Assembly: GCF_022811645.1 (NCBI RefSeq)
Contig: NZ_CP094534.1
Span: 372,001 to 436,000 of the forward strand
Length of the DNA stretch: 64,000 nucleotides
Reading direction: 5' to 3'
Origin: Hymenobacter monticola
Lineage (GTDB): Bacteria > Bacteroidota > Bacteroidia > Cytophagales > Hymenobacteraceae
Shown: positions 36,529-46,611 of the stretch, in pieces
Layout: each line of letters opens with the position of its first letter
Numbering within the stretch: the first letter of the stretch is position 1
Program-made: the position numbers and the translations under genes
The notes under the pieces: model-generated
Seen by the model: only the letters and a program-made list of their open reading frames with translations
Databases searched by the model: none
Told to the model about the DNA's origin: nothing

Positions 36529-37101
36529 TTAACTCAGGCCGCGCTGGGCGGCCAATTCGCGCAGTCGCACCCGGGCCCGGCTGTACTGCGACTTAGAAGT
36601 AGATTCGGAAATGCCCAGGATGCCGGCAATTTCGAGGTGGTCGTAGCCTTCGAGCAGGTACAGGCTCAGTACTACGCGGTAGCCGTCGGGCAGTTCCTGA
36701 ATGCAGCGGCGCAGCACGTCGGCGCGGTAGTGGGTGTCGGCCTCGTCGTCGGGCGAAAGGCCGGCGGCTTCGGCGGGCTCCTCGTGGTGCTGCTCGCCCA
36801 GTGGCACCAGCGCCAGCCGCCGCTGCCGCAGGCAGTTGATGCTTTTGTTGACGACGATGCGCTTGAGCCAGGCCCCGAAGGAGGAGTCGCCCTTGTAGCT
36901 GCTCAGCTCCCGGAACGCGCTCAGAAACGACTCTTGGAGCACGTCCTCGGCCTCGGCGTAGTCGCCGGTGATGCGCAGGGCCGCGTTGAACATGGCCTTG
37001 GCGTAGCGCCGGTAAATTTCGGCCTGGGCCTGGCGGTCGTTCAGGCGGCAGCGCTCCACCAGCGGGGCATTGATGTCAACGTAGGCAACGGCGGCTTCCA
37101 T
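36529..37101 (-). CDS. ECF-type RNA polymerase sigma factor
   Basis: A 190-residue sigma-70 family protein with region 2 (about 15-85: RYAKAMFNAALRITGDYAEAEDVLQESFL, with the core-binding and -10 residues) and region 4 (about 130-185: LPDGYRVVLSLYLLEGYDHLEIAGILG then STSKSQYSRARVRL), the usual two-domain ECF layout without region 3. It should direct transcription of this operon, as most ECF factors do. The downstream genes are a membrane anti-sigma-like protein and a secreted DUF4097-like protein. It is divergent from the small lipoprotein gene at 37253. Confidence 0.93.
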   Translation of the reverse strand: MEAAVAYVDINAPLVERCRLNDRQAQAEIYRRYAKAMFNAALRITGDYAEAEDVLQESFLSAFRELSSYKGDSSFGAWLKRIVVNKSINCLRQRRLALVPLGEQHHEEPAEAAGLSPDDEADTHYRADVLRRCIQELPDGYRVVLSLYLLEGYDHLEIAGILGISESTSKSQYSRARVRLRELAAQRGLS

Positions 37102-37215
37102 GTGCAGAGAAAGGCGGGGTTTGAAATGCTTAAGCGGGTGAAGGACTCCGGCCCGGGCGGCAGGGTTGCAGGGCGGCGCAGACCAGCGGAGGCGAAGTGC
37201 AATTTACTGGTTCTT

Positions 37216-37223
37216 TACCTTTG
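37216..37223 (+). promoter_or_regulatory. TAnnTTTG promoter element before the lipoprotein gene
   Basis: TACCTTTG matches TAnnTTTG exactly and lies 30 bases before ATG 37253. No TTTG partner is visible at the right distance upstream, so only the -7 half is supported. Confidence 0.35.
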
Positions 37224-37252
37224 ACGTCTTATCCCTGCTCATTTCCTTTCCC

Positions 37253-37807
37253 ATGCGCCCCCGCCGACTTCTCTCCCTGCTCCTGCTGCCTGCCCTGTGG
37301 AGCTGCAGCACCTCCGACACCAACCCCATTGTCGACTTCGGCGAAGGCGAGGGCATCACTTACCGCGACGGCAATAATTTCCCGATGGGCCCGCGCGACT
37401 ACACCGACTGGACGACGGACGCCACCTGGAACAAGCCGGAGCGCGACCTGTTTGCCGACGCCAACGTGGACCTCAACGGCGCGCAACGTACGGCGCTGAT
37501 TTCCTTTGCCACCGCTTACCCCAATCCGGCCCCGGCGGGCGTGGCAACGTGGACGTTGCAGACCCAACGCGGCGCCGGCAGCGGCGTCAATCCATTCACC
37601 GTTCGGGCCGTGGTGGTGAACCGGCAGTATCAGGTGCTGCAGCGGTTTGGTCCCCTTGGCTTCGGGTTTGCAGCAAGTTTCCGGCTCGATTATGCCGCTA
37701 TCGGCCTCAGCCCGCGCGAGCTGTACCGGCTCTACTATGTGGTAACGGACGCCAGCGGGCTGGTGTACAAAGGCCACGGCGACGTGCGCCACGAGCCACA
37801 ACAGTAG
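37253..37807 (+). CDS. Lipoprotein of unknown function
   Basis: A 184-residue lipoprotein (ALWSC, lipidated C18). The mature part has GITYRDGNNFPMGPRDYTDWTTD, AQRTALISFATAYPNPAPAG, and the closing strand LYRLYYVVTDASGLVYKGHGDVRH. The middle looks like a small beta sandwich. I do not recognise the family. The chosen ATG starts the signal; the frame is open earlier from 37166. It precedes the epimerase gene by 77 bases and may be unrelated to it. Confidence 0.6.
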   Translation: MRPRRLLSLLLLPALWSCSTSDTNPIVDFGEGEGITYRDGNNFPMGPRDYTDWTTDATWNKPERDLFADANVDLNGAQRTALISFATAYPNPAPAGVATWTLQTQRGAGSGVNPFTVRAVVVNRQYQVLQRFGPLGFGFAASFRLDYAAIGLSPRELYRLYYVVTDASGLVYKGHGDVRHEPQQ

Positions 37808-37884
37808 GGCCGGGCGCCCGGCTTGGCTGCAGCACGCCCGCTTTTCGCTGGTTTGTTGCCAATTTTACAGTCGAATTATTCGCT

Positions 37885-38955
37885 ATGCCCCTCAAATCCC
37901 TACTTATTACCGGCGGCGCCGGTTTCGTGGGCTCGGCCCTGGCCCTGCGCTTCCGCGAGGCTTACCCCGAGTGCCGCATCTTCGCCCTCGACAACCTCAA
38001 GCGCCGCGGCTCGGAGCTGAACCTGCCGCGCCTGCGCGAGGCCGGCATCGAGTTTGTGCACGGCGACATCCGCAACAAGGAGGATTTCGACGCCCTGCCC
38101 GCCGTGGAGGCCGTCATCGAAGCCTCGGCCGAGCCCTCGGTGCTGGCCGGCCTCACCTCGGCGCCCGACTACCTGATAAACACCAACCTGGCCGGCACGG
38201 TGAACTGCCTGAACTACGCCCGCCAGCACAACGCAGCGTTCGTGTTCCTGTCCACGAGCCGGATTTACCCGATTAACCAGATTGACAAAATCCGGACTGT
38301 GGAGGCCGACACCCGCTTCGAGGTGAGCTCCGAGCAGCCCATTGCCGGCATCTCGCCCCGCGGCCTGGCCGAGGACTTCCCCCTGGAAGGCTACCGCTCG
38401 CTCTACGGCGCCACCAAGCTGTGCTCGGAGTACCTGATTCAGGAATACCACCACTTCTACAACCTGCGCACGGTCATCAACCGCTGCGGCGTGCTCACCG
38501 GTCCCTGGCAGATGGGCAAGGTCGACCAGGGCGTGGTGGTGCTGTGGGTGGCGCGCCACTTCTGGCAGCAGCCGCTGGGCTACTTCGGCTTCGGCGGCAC
38601 AGGCAAGCAGGTGCGCGACATTCTGCACGTCGACGACCTGTTCGATTTGGTGCAGTACCAGCTCGAAAACCTCGACCAGGTGAACGGCCAGACCCTGAAC
38701 GTGGGCGGCGGGCGCGATATCAGCGTGAGTTTGCAGGAACTGACGGCCATCTGCCAGCGCGTGACGGGCCACACCGTGCCCATCAGCTCGCAGGTGGAGA
38801 ACCGGCAGGCCGACATCCAGCTCTACCTCACCGACAACTCCCGCGTGACCAACCTCACCGGCTGGGCGCCCAAACGCTCGGCCGAGCAGATTGTGACCGA
38901 CGTGTATCACTGGCTGCGCGACAACGAGGCGCAGCTGAAACCTATTTTAGGCTAG
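37885..38955 (+). CDS. NAD-dependent epimerase, CDP-paratose 2-epimerase-like
   Basis: A 356-residue extended SDR protein. The Rossmann motif GGAGFVGS (10-17) is followed by ALDNLKRRGSELNLPRL, which reaches for the nucleotide, then EASAEPSVLAG, FLSTSRIYPI and the catalytic pair Y174 and K178 in LYGATK. The C-terminal part has GFGGTGKQVRDILHVDD. The pattern is that of sugar-nucleotide epimerases near the CDP-paratose 2-epimerase group, with the sugar not defined. It is followed after 19 bases by a second SDR protein and then a glycosyltransferase, so these three form an exopolysaccharide or glycoprotein cassette. Confidence 0.82.
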   Translation: MPLKSLLITGGAGFVGSALALRFREAYPECRIFALDNLKRRGSELNLPRLREAGIEFVHGDIRNKEDFDALPAVEAVIEASAEPSVLAGLTSAPDYLINTNLAGTVNCLNYARQHNAAFVFLSTSRIYPINQIDKIRTVEADTRFEVSSEQPIAGISPRGLAEDFPLEGYRSLYGATKLCSEYLIQEYHHFYNLRTVINRCGVLTGPWQMGKVDQGVVVLWVARHFWQQPLGYFGFGGTGKQVRDILHVDDLFDLVQYQLENLDQVNGQTLNVGGGRDISVSLQELTAICQRVTGHTVPISSQVENRQADIQLYLTDNSRVTNLTGWAPKRSAEQIVTDVYHWLRDNEAQLKPILG

Positions 38956-38974
38956 CCCCCTTTTCTGACATCGT

Positions 38975-40050
<1,076 letters not shown>

Positions 40051-40054
<4 letters not shown>

Positions 40055-40848
40055 GTGAGCCCACGTCTCCGGTCGGGCTGCCCGATGTAGCCGCAGCCGC
40101 CACGGCCGCTCCGCTGCTGAGCGTGGTCATTCCGGCCTACAACGAGGAGGAAAGCATCGGCGAAACCCTGCACAGCCTGCACGCCGCGCTGCTGGCCGAG
40201 GGCATTGCCCACGAAATCGTTGTCACCAACGACAATTCCAAGGACAACACCCTGGCCCGACTCGAAGAGCTAGCCCGCGAAATTCCGACGCTGGTGTACT
40301 ACACCAACGCCGGCCCCAACGGCTTCGGCTACGCCGTGCGCTACGGCCTGGAGCGCTACCGCGGCGACTGCGTGGCCGTGATGATGGCCGACCTCTCGGA
40401 CGACCCCGCCGACCTGGTGCGCTTCTACCGCAAAATGCAGGAGGGGTACGATTGCGTGTTTGGCTCGCGCTGGGGCAAGGGCGGCCGGGTGGTCGACTAC
40501 CCGCCCCACAAACGGGTTATCAACCGCATGGCCAACGCCATCGTGAAAACGGTATTCCGGCTGAAATACAACGACTGCACCAACGCCTTCAAGCTCTACC
40601 GGCGCCACACCATGGAAGGCCTCAAGCCCTTCCTCTCACCGCACTTCAACCTCACGCTGGAGCTACCGCTCAAGGCCATCGTGCGCGGCTACTCCTACGC
40701 CGTAGTGCCCAACTCATGGACCAATCGCAAATACGGTGAGAGCAAGCTCAAAATCAAGGAGATGGGCAGCCGCTACTTCTTTATCATGATGTACTGCCTG
40801 ATTGAAAAGTATTTCTCGCAGGGCGATTTCCGAAAGAAGCAGGAATAG
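40051..40848 (+). CDS. Family 2 glycosyltransferase (DPM1-like)
   Basis: A 265-residue cytoplasmic or peripheral glycosyltransferase with GT-A fold: [17 protein letters not shown], the DDxD-type stretch [26 protein letters not shown], and an acceptor-region helix. It resembles dolichyl- or polyprenyl-phosphate mannosyltransferases, which load a lipid carrier. It has no membrane helices, so membrane contact would be peripheral. ATG 40051 overlaps the stop of the epimerase (ATGA), so the two are translated together. The palindrome at 40864 follows the stop by 15 bases. Confidence 0.88.
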
Positions 40849-40863
40849 ATTTCTCAACGTGAC

Positions 40864-40962
40864 GCCTCACCCCGGCCCCTCTCCAAAGGGAGAGGGGCGC
40901 CAGACGCCAGGAGCAAGACCGGTGCCCCCTCTCCCTTCGGAGAGGGGGTCAGGGGGTGAGGC
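40864..40962. repeat. Family D palindromic repeat, copy 2
   Basis: Same layout as 34298-34400: outer GCCTCACCCC with GGGGTGAGGC, two CCCCTCTCC/GGAGAGGGG hairpins, and a shared ACCGGTGCC between them. It starts 15 bases past a stop codon. Confidence 0.9.
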
Positions 40963-40992
40963 CCCACACCCGGACAAGACAGCTCTCTTTAC

Positions 40993-41030
40993 AAAAAAAG
41001 GCCGCCCGGTTTCCCGGACGGCCTTTTTTT
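40993..41030 (-). terminator. Rho-independent terminator
   Basis: AAAAAAAGGCCGcCCGG pairs with CCGGaCGGCCTTTTTTT around a short loop. It ends the minus-strand aldehyde dehydrogenase transcript and can also act on the plus strand. Confidence 0.9.
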
Positions 41031-41045
41031 ACGTCGAAGCCATCA

Positions 41046-42650
41046 TTAAATATCAAACTTAATGCCCTGCGCCAGCGGCAATTCAGTGGAGTAGTTGATG
41101 GTATTCGTCTGGCGGCGCATGTACACCTTCCAGGCGTCGGAGCCAGACTCGCGGCCGCCGCCGGTTTCCTTCTCGCCGCCGAACGCGCCACCGATTTCGG
41201 CCCCGCTCGTGCCGATGTTCACGTTGGCAATGCCGCAGTCGGAGCCCGCAGCGGCCAGGAAGGCTTCGGCCTCGCGCATGTTCAGGGTGAAAATACTGCT
41301 GCTCAAGCCCTGGCGCACGTCGTTTTGCAGCTCAATAGCTTTCTCCACGCCGCCGCTGTACTTGATGAGGTAGAGAATGGGCGCGAAGGTTTCTTCCTGC
41401 ACCGTGTGGTAGTGGTTTTCTACCTCCACCAGCGCGGGCTGCACGTAGTGGCCGCCGTGCAGCTCGGCGCCGCTCAGCACCTGGCCGCCGGTGAGCAGCT
41501 TGCCGCCTTCGGCCTGCACTTTCTCCAGGGCCTCGCTGAACATCTTCACCGCATCGGCGTCGATGAGTGGGCCCACCAACGTGCCTTCCTGCAGCGGGTG
41601 GCCGATGGGCAGCTTGGGGTAGGTGGCCAGCAGGCGGTTTTTCACTTCCTCAAACACGCTGTCCTCGATGATGACGCGACGGGTGCTGGTGCAGCGCTGC
41701 CCGGCCGTGCCCACCGCCCCAAACACGATGGCGCGGATGGCAATGTCGAGGTCGGCATTCTTAGTGACGATAATGGCGTTGTTGCCGCCCAGCTCCAGCA
41801 GGGCGCGGCCCAGGCGGGCGCCTACCACCTCGCCTACTTTGCGGCCCATGCGGGTGCTGCCCGTGGCCGATACCAACGGCACGCGCTTATCCGCAGCCAT
41901 GGCCGCGCCAATGTCGGCCCCGCCCACAATCAGGCTGAATACGCCTTCCGGGATGTCGTTTTCTTCGAGCACCTCGCGGATGATGTGCTGCACGGCCACG
42001 GCCGTAAGAGGCGTTTTTTCGGAGGGTTTCCAGATGCTCACGTCGCCGCACACGGCGGCCAGCATGGCGTTCCAGCTCCACACGGCCACCGGGAAGTTGA
42101 AGGCCGAAATGATGCCCACCAGGCCCAGCGGGTGGTACTGCTCGTACATGCGGTGCGCCGGGCGCTCCGAGTGCATGGTGAAGCCGTGCAACTGGCGCGA
42201 GAGGCCCACCGCAAAGTCGCAGATGTCAATCATCTCCTGCACCTCGCCCAGGCCTTCCTGCAGGATTTTGCCCATCTCGGCGCTCACCAGCTTGCCCAGC
42301 GGCTCCTTGTATTCGCGCAGCTTGTTGCCAATCTGCCGCACGATTTCGCCGCGCTTGGGCGCGGGCACCAGCCGCCATGTTTGGAAAGCCTCCTGCGCGG
42401 TTTTGATGACGGTGTCGTAGTCGTCGAGGGTGGCGAAGGCCACGCTGGCAATGCGGCGCCCGTCGGCGGGGGCGTTGATGACGCGGCGCTCGGCGTTGGC
42501 CTGGCCGCCCCAGGTGCGGCCGGTGCTGTAGGCGGCGTTTTCAGACTCCACGCCTAGCTGGCGCAGCACGTCCTGAATGCCGTGGGGGTCTTCGTGGGGA
42601 TGCGCCACGGTAACGTCGGGCGCGGTGGCTTCTTCGAGGGCCTGCTTCAT
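41046..42650 (-). CDS. Alpha-aminoadipic/piperideine-6-carboxylate-type aldehyde dehydrogenase (ALDH7)
   Basis: A 534-residue NAD-dependent aldehyde dehydrogenase of the ALDH7A1/AmaB group, which oxidises 2-aminoadipate semialdehyde in lysine catabolism. Seen are the N-terminal EMGKILQEGLGEVQEMIDICD, the cofactor-binding IISAFNFPVAVWSWN and KPSEKTPLTA, the LLELGGNNA general base, and the catalytic Cys in GTAGQRCTSTRR, with TSGAEIGGAFGGEKETGGGRESGSDAWKxY at the end that is characteristic of this group (shown here in part). ATG 42650 is chosen; upstream codons are unlike the family. No other lysine degradation gene lies beside it. Confidence 0.9.
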   Translation of the reverse strand: MKQALEEATAPDVTVAHPHEDPHGIQDVLRQLGVESENAAYSTGRTWGGQANAERRVINAPADGRRIASVAFATLDDYDTVIKTAQEAFQTWRLVPAPKRGEIVRQIGNKLREYKEPLGKLVSAEMGKILQEGLGEVQEMIDICDFAVGLSRQLHGFTMHSERPAHRMYEQYHPLGLVGIISAFNFPVAVWSWNAMLAAVCGDVSIWKPSEKTPLTAVAVQHIIREVLEENDIPEGVFSLIVGGADIGAAMAADKRVPLVSATGSTRMGRKVGEVVGARLGRALLELGGNNAIIVTKNADLDIAIRAIVFGAVGTAGQRCTSTRRVIIEDSVFEEVKNRLLATYPKLPIGHPLQEGTLVGPLIDADAVKMFSEALEKVQAEGGKLLTGGQVLSGAELHGGHYVQPALVEVENHYHTVQEETFAPILYLIKYSGGVEKAIELQNDVRQGLSSSIFTLNMREAEAFLAAAGSDCGIANVNIGTSGAEIGGAFGGEKETGGGRESGSDAWKVYMRRQTNTINYSTELPLAQGIKFDI

Positions 42651-42777
42651 GTCGATGAGGGGGGTGGGATGATGCAGGCGCAAAGCTACAGCTTGCCAAC
42701 GAACGGGGCAGCCTATTCGCTGCCCGTGCTTCCGTCCCTCGATTTCCTTTGCCAACGGGTCAGCCCGGCCGCTCTTT

Positions 42778-43221
42778 TTACTCGTTGGAAGGCAGCATGC
42801 CGGCCCGCTCCTGCTGGTCGTGCAGCCAAGCCATGGCTTCAGCCTCGTCGTCGTAAAACAGGGGGTACGAGTCGATGGTCGCAGAATGGCGCAGGTGCTG
42901 CTCCATCTCGGCGCTTTGCGCGGCCTGTCGCTGGTGCGGCCCCGACAGGTACGCCGTGAACAGCGGCCCACCCAGTTCGGCGGCCACCTTCGGCGAAAAC
43001 TGGTCGCGGAACCACTCGTTCAGGTCGGGCCCATCCAGGGGGCGGCGGCGCAAATCCAGCAGCCAGAAGCGGCAGTTGCCGTGCTCCTTGGCCGCGGCCA
43101 GCATCACCCGATAGGTTTCCTGCACCTCGGGCGGCGGCATGGCCTGCAACCACCGCCCAATGAGAACCCCTAAATCGGAACGGTATTCGAGCGAAAAGGC
43201 ATTGGCGGGAAAGGCAGGCAC
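42778..43221 (-). CDS. Conserved hypothetical protein, possibly STAS/SpoIIAA-like fold
   Basis: A 147-residue soluble protein with LEYRSDLGVLIGRWLQ, a helix EVQETYRVMLAAAKEHG, a strand CRFWLLDLRRRPL, and a second helix-strand unit that ends in SYPLFYDDEAEAMAWL. The alternation fits a STAS-type or SpoIIAA-like alpha/beta fold that Bacteroidota carry in many unnamed copies. I do not assign a function. It stands alone on the minus strand between ALDH7 and the AAA ATPase. Confidence 0.6.
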   Translation of the reverse strand: MPAFPANAFSLEYRSDLGVLIGRWLQAMPPPEVQETYRVMLAAAKEHGNCRFWLLDLRRRPLDGPDLNEWFRDQFSPKVAAELGGPLFTAYLSGPHQRQAAQSAEMEQHLRHSATIDSYPLFYDDEAEAMAWLHDQQERAGMLPSNE

Positions 43222-43322
43222 GGCAGGATGGGAATGGCGAACAGTGCTATATACGCCAAGCCAAAGACGAGGTTAACGCCCGGGCATCCTCCCGCCTACT
43301 GCCTGTGGCCCTGGCCGGCCAT

Positions 43323-43354
43323 AAAAAAGCCCCTTTCTGTGCCAGAAAGAGGCC
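43323..43354 (-). terminator. Rho-independent terminator of the AAA ATPase gene
   Basis: GCCcCTTTCTG pairs with CAGAAAGaGGC around a short loop. On the minus strand a TTTTTT run follows. Confidence 0.8.
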
Positions 43355-43380
43355 TTCGCTTGGACAAGGCAGGGCACGTA

Positions 43381-44571
43381 CTATCCCACTTTTCGCAGGG
43401 CCACCCGCTCCTGCTCCAGGTCAACGAGGTTGTTGAAAACGTCCAGGCTGTCGCGCCGCAGGTTGCGCACCTCCTCATCGGAGAGCTGCCGGACTTTGGT
43501 TTGAAAATCTTTGTAATAAGCCACAAACACGGCCAGTTCGGGCACCCGGTTTTCGTAGGGCACCATGTTTTCGAGCACTTCGCTGAAGAAGTGCGGGCTG
43601 TGCGTGGTCACAAAAAACTGGTTTTCCTGCTGCGTGGCGATGCGCTCGGCCAGTTGCGACACGTACTGCGGATAGGAGTGCGCCTCGGGCTCTTCCAGCA
43701 AAATCACCGTGTTGCGGTTCGATTCCATGGCGGCCAAGTAGAAGCCGTAGCGCTGCAGCGTGTCGCCGCTGCCCGAATACGGGTAGGCAAAGCTGAGGCC
43801 GTCCACCTCTTTCATCACCTCGAACCGGCCGGTGTCGGGGCGCACCCGCATGCGCAGGCCGCGCTCGGCAAAGAGGCTGGCAAACTCGTGGCGCAAGGCG
43901 GCGTGCTGCTCCAGCACCTGCACCAGGTTGTTGCCGTGCGGCGGGCGCAGCGAGACGTCGGGGTAATGACGGTCGATATGGCCGCCGGGCTTGTAGCGGT
44001 ACGATTTCACCGCGCGCGGCTGCCAGGTTGGGCTCGATGCCACGAAGTGACCGTCTTCGCCGGGCTGGTCCAAGTGGCCGTGGCGGTCAAACTCGGTATA
44101 GAGAAACCCCGGCTCGGGCATGGGCGTGGCCGTGGCCAGGTGCGGATACAGCCGGTCAAGCAGCAGGGCGTCGTCGCCGGAGCGGGTTTTGCTGCGGCCT
44201 TCTAGCAGCGGCAGGCCCAGCTTGGCCCGTAGCAATCGGTACATGGCCTGGCTAAACACGCCGTACCGGAATCGTTTGCTTTTGCTTTCATGCCCCAGCA
44301 AGCAGATATCGCGGTCAGTCTCAATGCGTACGGGGTGCGTCATTACCCCGTCATGAAAGAGGTGCGCCGGCTTCTCATAGCGCACAAAGCTGCTCAGGAA
44401 TTTCTTCTTCTTTTCAAACGGAAAACTACCCAGCAGGCTCATGGCCTCCAGCACCGTCGATTTTCCCACATTGGGCTGGCCAATGATGAGGTTGACGCGC
44501 CGCGGATGCAACACGGCGCTCCGAATCGACTTGAAATTCTGGATATAAAGGGTGTTAATGACGTTTTCCAT
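43381..44571 (-). CDS. Stand-alone ABC/RecF-type AAA ATPase
   Basis: A 396-residue ATPase of the SMC/RecF/OLD-like class. Walker A is GQPNVGKST (31-39), the signature-like stretch is YSGSGDTLQRYG (265-276), Walker B is VILLEEPEA (289-297), and the switch histidine lies in TTHSPHF (322-328). The middle (about 75-240) is variable and may bind nucleic acid or a ligand. There is no TOPRIM nuclease domain and no partner gene, unlike OLD or Paris-type defence systems. An AT-rich gap upstream and its lone position suggest acquisition. It may be a defence or DNA-repair helper; this is inference. Confidence 0.82.
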   Translation of the reverse strand: MENVINTLYIQNFKSIRSAVLHPRRVNLIIGQPNVGKSTVLEAMSLLGSFPFEKKKKFLSSFVRYEKPAHLFHDGVMTHPVRIETDRDICLLGHESKSKRFRYGVFSQAMYRLLRAKLGLPLLEGRSKTRSGDDALLLDRLYPHLATATPMPEPGFLYTEFDRHGHLDQPGEDGHFVASSPTWQPRAVKSYRYKPGGHIDRHYPDVSLRPPHGNNLVQVLEQHAALRHEFASLFAERGLRMRVRPDTGRFEVMKEVDGLSFAYPYSGSGDTLQRYGFYLAAMESNRNTVILLEEPEAHSYPQYVSQLAERIATQQENQFFVTTHSPHFFSEVLENMVPYENRVPELAVFVAYYKDFQTKVRQLSDEEVRNLRRDSLDVFNNLVDLEQERVALRKVG

Positions 44572-44821
44572 TCACTTGTGTTGGCCAGCAAGCCAATGCG
44601 CTTACCGTTTGAAACCGGCAGTAAAATTTCCCAAGTTGGGACTAATACTTACGATAAAAATCGGCTAACAGACTTGAACTGCTAAGCCAATTGCCAGTAT
44701 TTCAACGGAAATTTGTCGAAGTTATGCCTATTATTTAGTCTTTTCTATAAGTGTTGCCAAATAAATTTTTACCAATAATTTTAGCCGAAAAGCTCTTCGG
44801 AAAACCGTCCTGCCTTAGTGC
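44572..44821. other. AT-rich intergenic region
   Basis: About 250 bases between the AAA ATPase start and the terminator of the DegP gene. Composition falls well below the surrounding GC content (runs such as TTATTTAGTC and AAATAAATTTTT). No gene, tRNA or palindrome was recognised. It includes the promoter of the ATPase gene. Confidence 0.5.
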
Positions 44822-44856
44822 AAAAAAAAGCCCCTACCGGTTTGGCAGGGGCTTTT
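44822..44856 (-). terminator. Rho-independent terminator of degP
   Basis: AAAAGCCCCTaCC with GGcAGGGGCTTTT; on the minus strand a run of eight T follows. It lies 17 bases past the DegP stop. Confidence 0.85.
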
Positions 44857-44872
44857 GCAACGCAGAAAGATG

Positions 44873-46369
44873 TTATTCAGCGCCGATGGGGTAGTAAGCC
44901 TTGCGGCCGTCCGGGTACATGCCTTCTACCAGCACGCCCGAGCCGTTGCGGCCCTGCTCCAGATACGCTTTCACGTCGGAAGGCTTGGTGACCGGGTTGC
45001 GTTCAATGCGGGTAATGATGAAGCCATCGGCCATGCCCGTTTCGCGCAACGCGCTGCCCTTGATGCCGCTCACCTTGGCGCCGCCTTCCAGGCCCAGCTT
45101 GGCCAGCTCACGGGCCGGCACAGCCGAGATGGTGGCGCCCTCGTACTTGATGGACGCCACGGCGTCTTCGCGCACCACGGCGGTGGTGCCGGTTGTGTTG
45201 CGCAGCACCGCCTCGGTGGTATTGGGGGTGCCGCCGCGCAGGTAGCTCACCTTAATCTTGTCGCCGGGGCGGAAGCGTGCCACTTGCTCTTGCAACTGCG
45301 ATGACGTGTTCACGGCCACCCCGTTGATTTGGGTGATGATGTCGCCGGTTTTCAGGCCGGCAGCGGCGCCAGCGCTGTTTTCGCTCAGGCCCTGGATATA
45401 CACGCCGTTCAGGGTGTTCAGCTTCTTCTCGGAAGCCAATTTGGCGTCAACTTCCTGAATCTGCACGCCGAGTAAAGCGCGCTGCACCACTTTGTATTTC
45501 AGCAGGTCGTCCACCACTTTGCTGGCCAGCGCGCTGGGAATGGCAAAGGAGTAGCCTTCGTAGCTGCCGGTGTGCGAGGCAATGGCCGAGTTGATGCCGA
45601 TAAGGTCGCCGTTGAGGTTGACCAGGGCACCGCCCGAGTTGCCGGGGTTCACCACGGCATCGGTCTGGATGAACGACTCCAGGCCCATGTTGTCCTTGCG
45701 GTTCAGGATGCCGATGTTGCGGCTCTTGGCCGAAATGATACCGGCCGTCACAGTCGAGTTCAGGTTGAATGGGTTGCCCACGGCCAGCACCCACTGGCCC
45801 ACCTTCACGTCGTCGGAGTTGCCGTACTTCACGAAAGGCAGGTTGTCGGCTTTCACCTTCAGCACGGCCAGGTCGGTGGTGGGGTCGGCGCCCACCAGCT
45901 CGGCGTCGAACTTGCGCTTGTCATCGAGCACTACCTCAATCTTGGAAGCTTTGTCGATGACGTGGTTGTTGGTCACGATATAGCCGTTGGCGGCAATGAT
46001 AACGCCCGAGCCGGAGCCCTGGCCGCCACCCTGGGGCTGCTGCTGAAACTGGTCAAACTGGTCGCCGAAGAACTGGCGCAGGAAAGGGTCCATCTGCTGC
46101 CGGCGCGTGTCGGTGGGCGCGGCGGCGTATTCGGTCATCACGTGCACCACGGCCGGCGTCACGGCAGCGGCGGCGGCCACGAAGTTCAGGCCTTCGGGCA
46201 CGGTGTAGGGCGTGCTCCGCATCTCGGACGTGTAACGCACCTGGGGGTTGGCGGCTACAGCCTGGGGCGCCACTTGGGCGGGCTCCAGCAGCTTGTACCC
46301 CCCCACGGCCACACCGCCGCCCAAAATGGCGGAACCGAGCAGGCCGAGCATCATTTGTTTTGCTTGCAT
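44873..46369 (-). CDS. degP: Periplasmic serine protease/chaperone DegP (HtrA)
   Basis: A 498-residue envelope protease that removes or refolds damaged exported proteins. An N-terminal membrane segment (about 5-25) is followed by the trypsin-like domain with the triad H136 (TNNHVID), D166 (PTTDLAVLK) and S245 (NPGNSGGAL), and two PDZ domains (about 300-385 and 410-490). A Gln-rich low-complexity loop (about 105-120) resembles the Q-linker of DegP. The N-terminal segment could be a signal anchor rather than a cleaved signal. It is monocistronic with its own terminator; a stress-responsive promoter is expected but was not located. Confidence 0.95.
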   Translation of the reverse strand: MQAKQMMLGLLGSAILGGGVAVGGYKLLEPAQVAPQAVAANPQVRYTSEMRSTPYTVPEGLNFVAAAAAVTPAVVHVMTEYAAAPTDTRRQQMDPFLRQFFGDQFDQFQQQPQGGGQGSGSGVIIAANGYIVTNNHVIDKASKIEVVLDDKRKFDAELVGADPTTDLAVLKVKADNLPFVKYGNSDDVKVGQWVLAVGNPFNLNSTVTAGIISAKSRNIGILNRKDNMGLESFIQTDAVVNPGNSGGALVNLNGDLIGINSAIASHTGSYEGYSFAIPSALASKVVDDLLKYKVVQRALLGVQIQEVDAKLASEKKLNTLNGVYIQGLSENSAGAAAGLKTGDIITQINGVAVNTSSQLQEQVARFRPGDKIKVSYLRGGTPNTTEAVLRNTTGTTAVVREDAVASIKYEGATISAVPARELAKLGLEGGAKVSGIKGSALRETGMADGFIITRIERNPVTKPSDVKAYLEQGRNGSGVLVEGMYPDGRKAYYPIGAE

Positions 46370-46564
46370 GGGGTAAGGGAAAATGGAAAAAGGTGAAACC
46401 AGGTATTGTGAGGGCTAATTTAACGAGAACCGCATGAAAAGCGGATGAGTCAAACCAGCAATATTGCTATCAACGCAGAAAGGATTCGCTTTAGCGCTCC
46501 AAGGTTGCTTTTAGCAGAAAATAGGCCAAATCAGGTTAGATATGAGCTTAACACCAGCACCGGC

Positions 46565-46594
46565 AAAAAAGGCACCCCGTGGGGTGCCTTTTTT
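46565..46594 (-). terminator. Rho-independent terminator of the Hsp20 gene
   Basis: Perfect arms AAAAAAGGCACCCC and GGGGTGCCTTTTTT with a 2-base loop, 18 bases past the stop. Confidence 0.9.
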
Positions 46595-46611
46595 GCGTAA
46601 GTGGCCGGCAA

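Noticed and set aside
37549..37884. Upstream extension of the epimerase frame to 37549
   Set aside because: It overlaps the lipoprotein gene in another frame and lacks protein character; ATG 37885 directly precedes the Rossmann motif.
43381..44571. AAA ATPase considered as part of an OLD, Paris or similar two-gene defence system
   Set aside because: It has no TOPRIM domain, and the neighbours (DegP, a small unrelated protein, ALDH7) are not effector genes.
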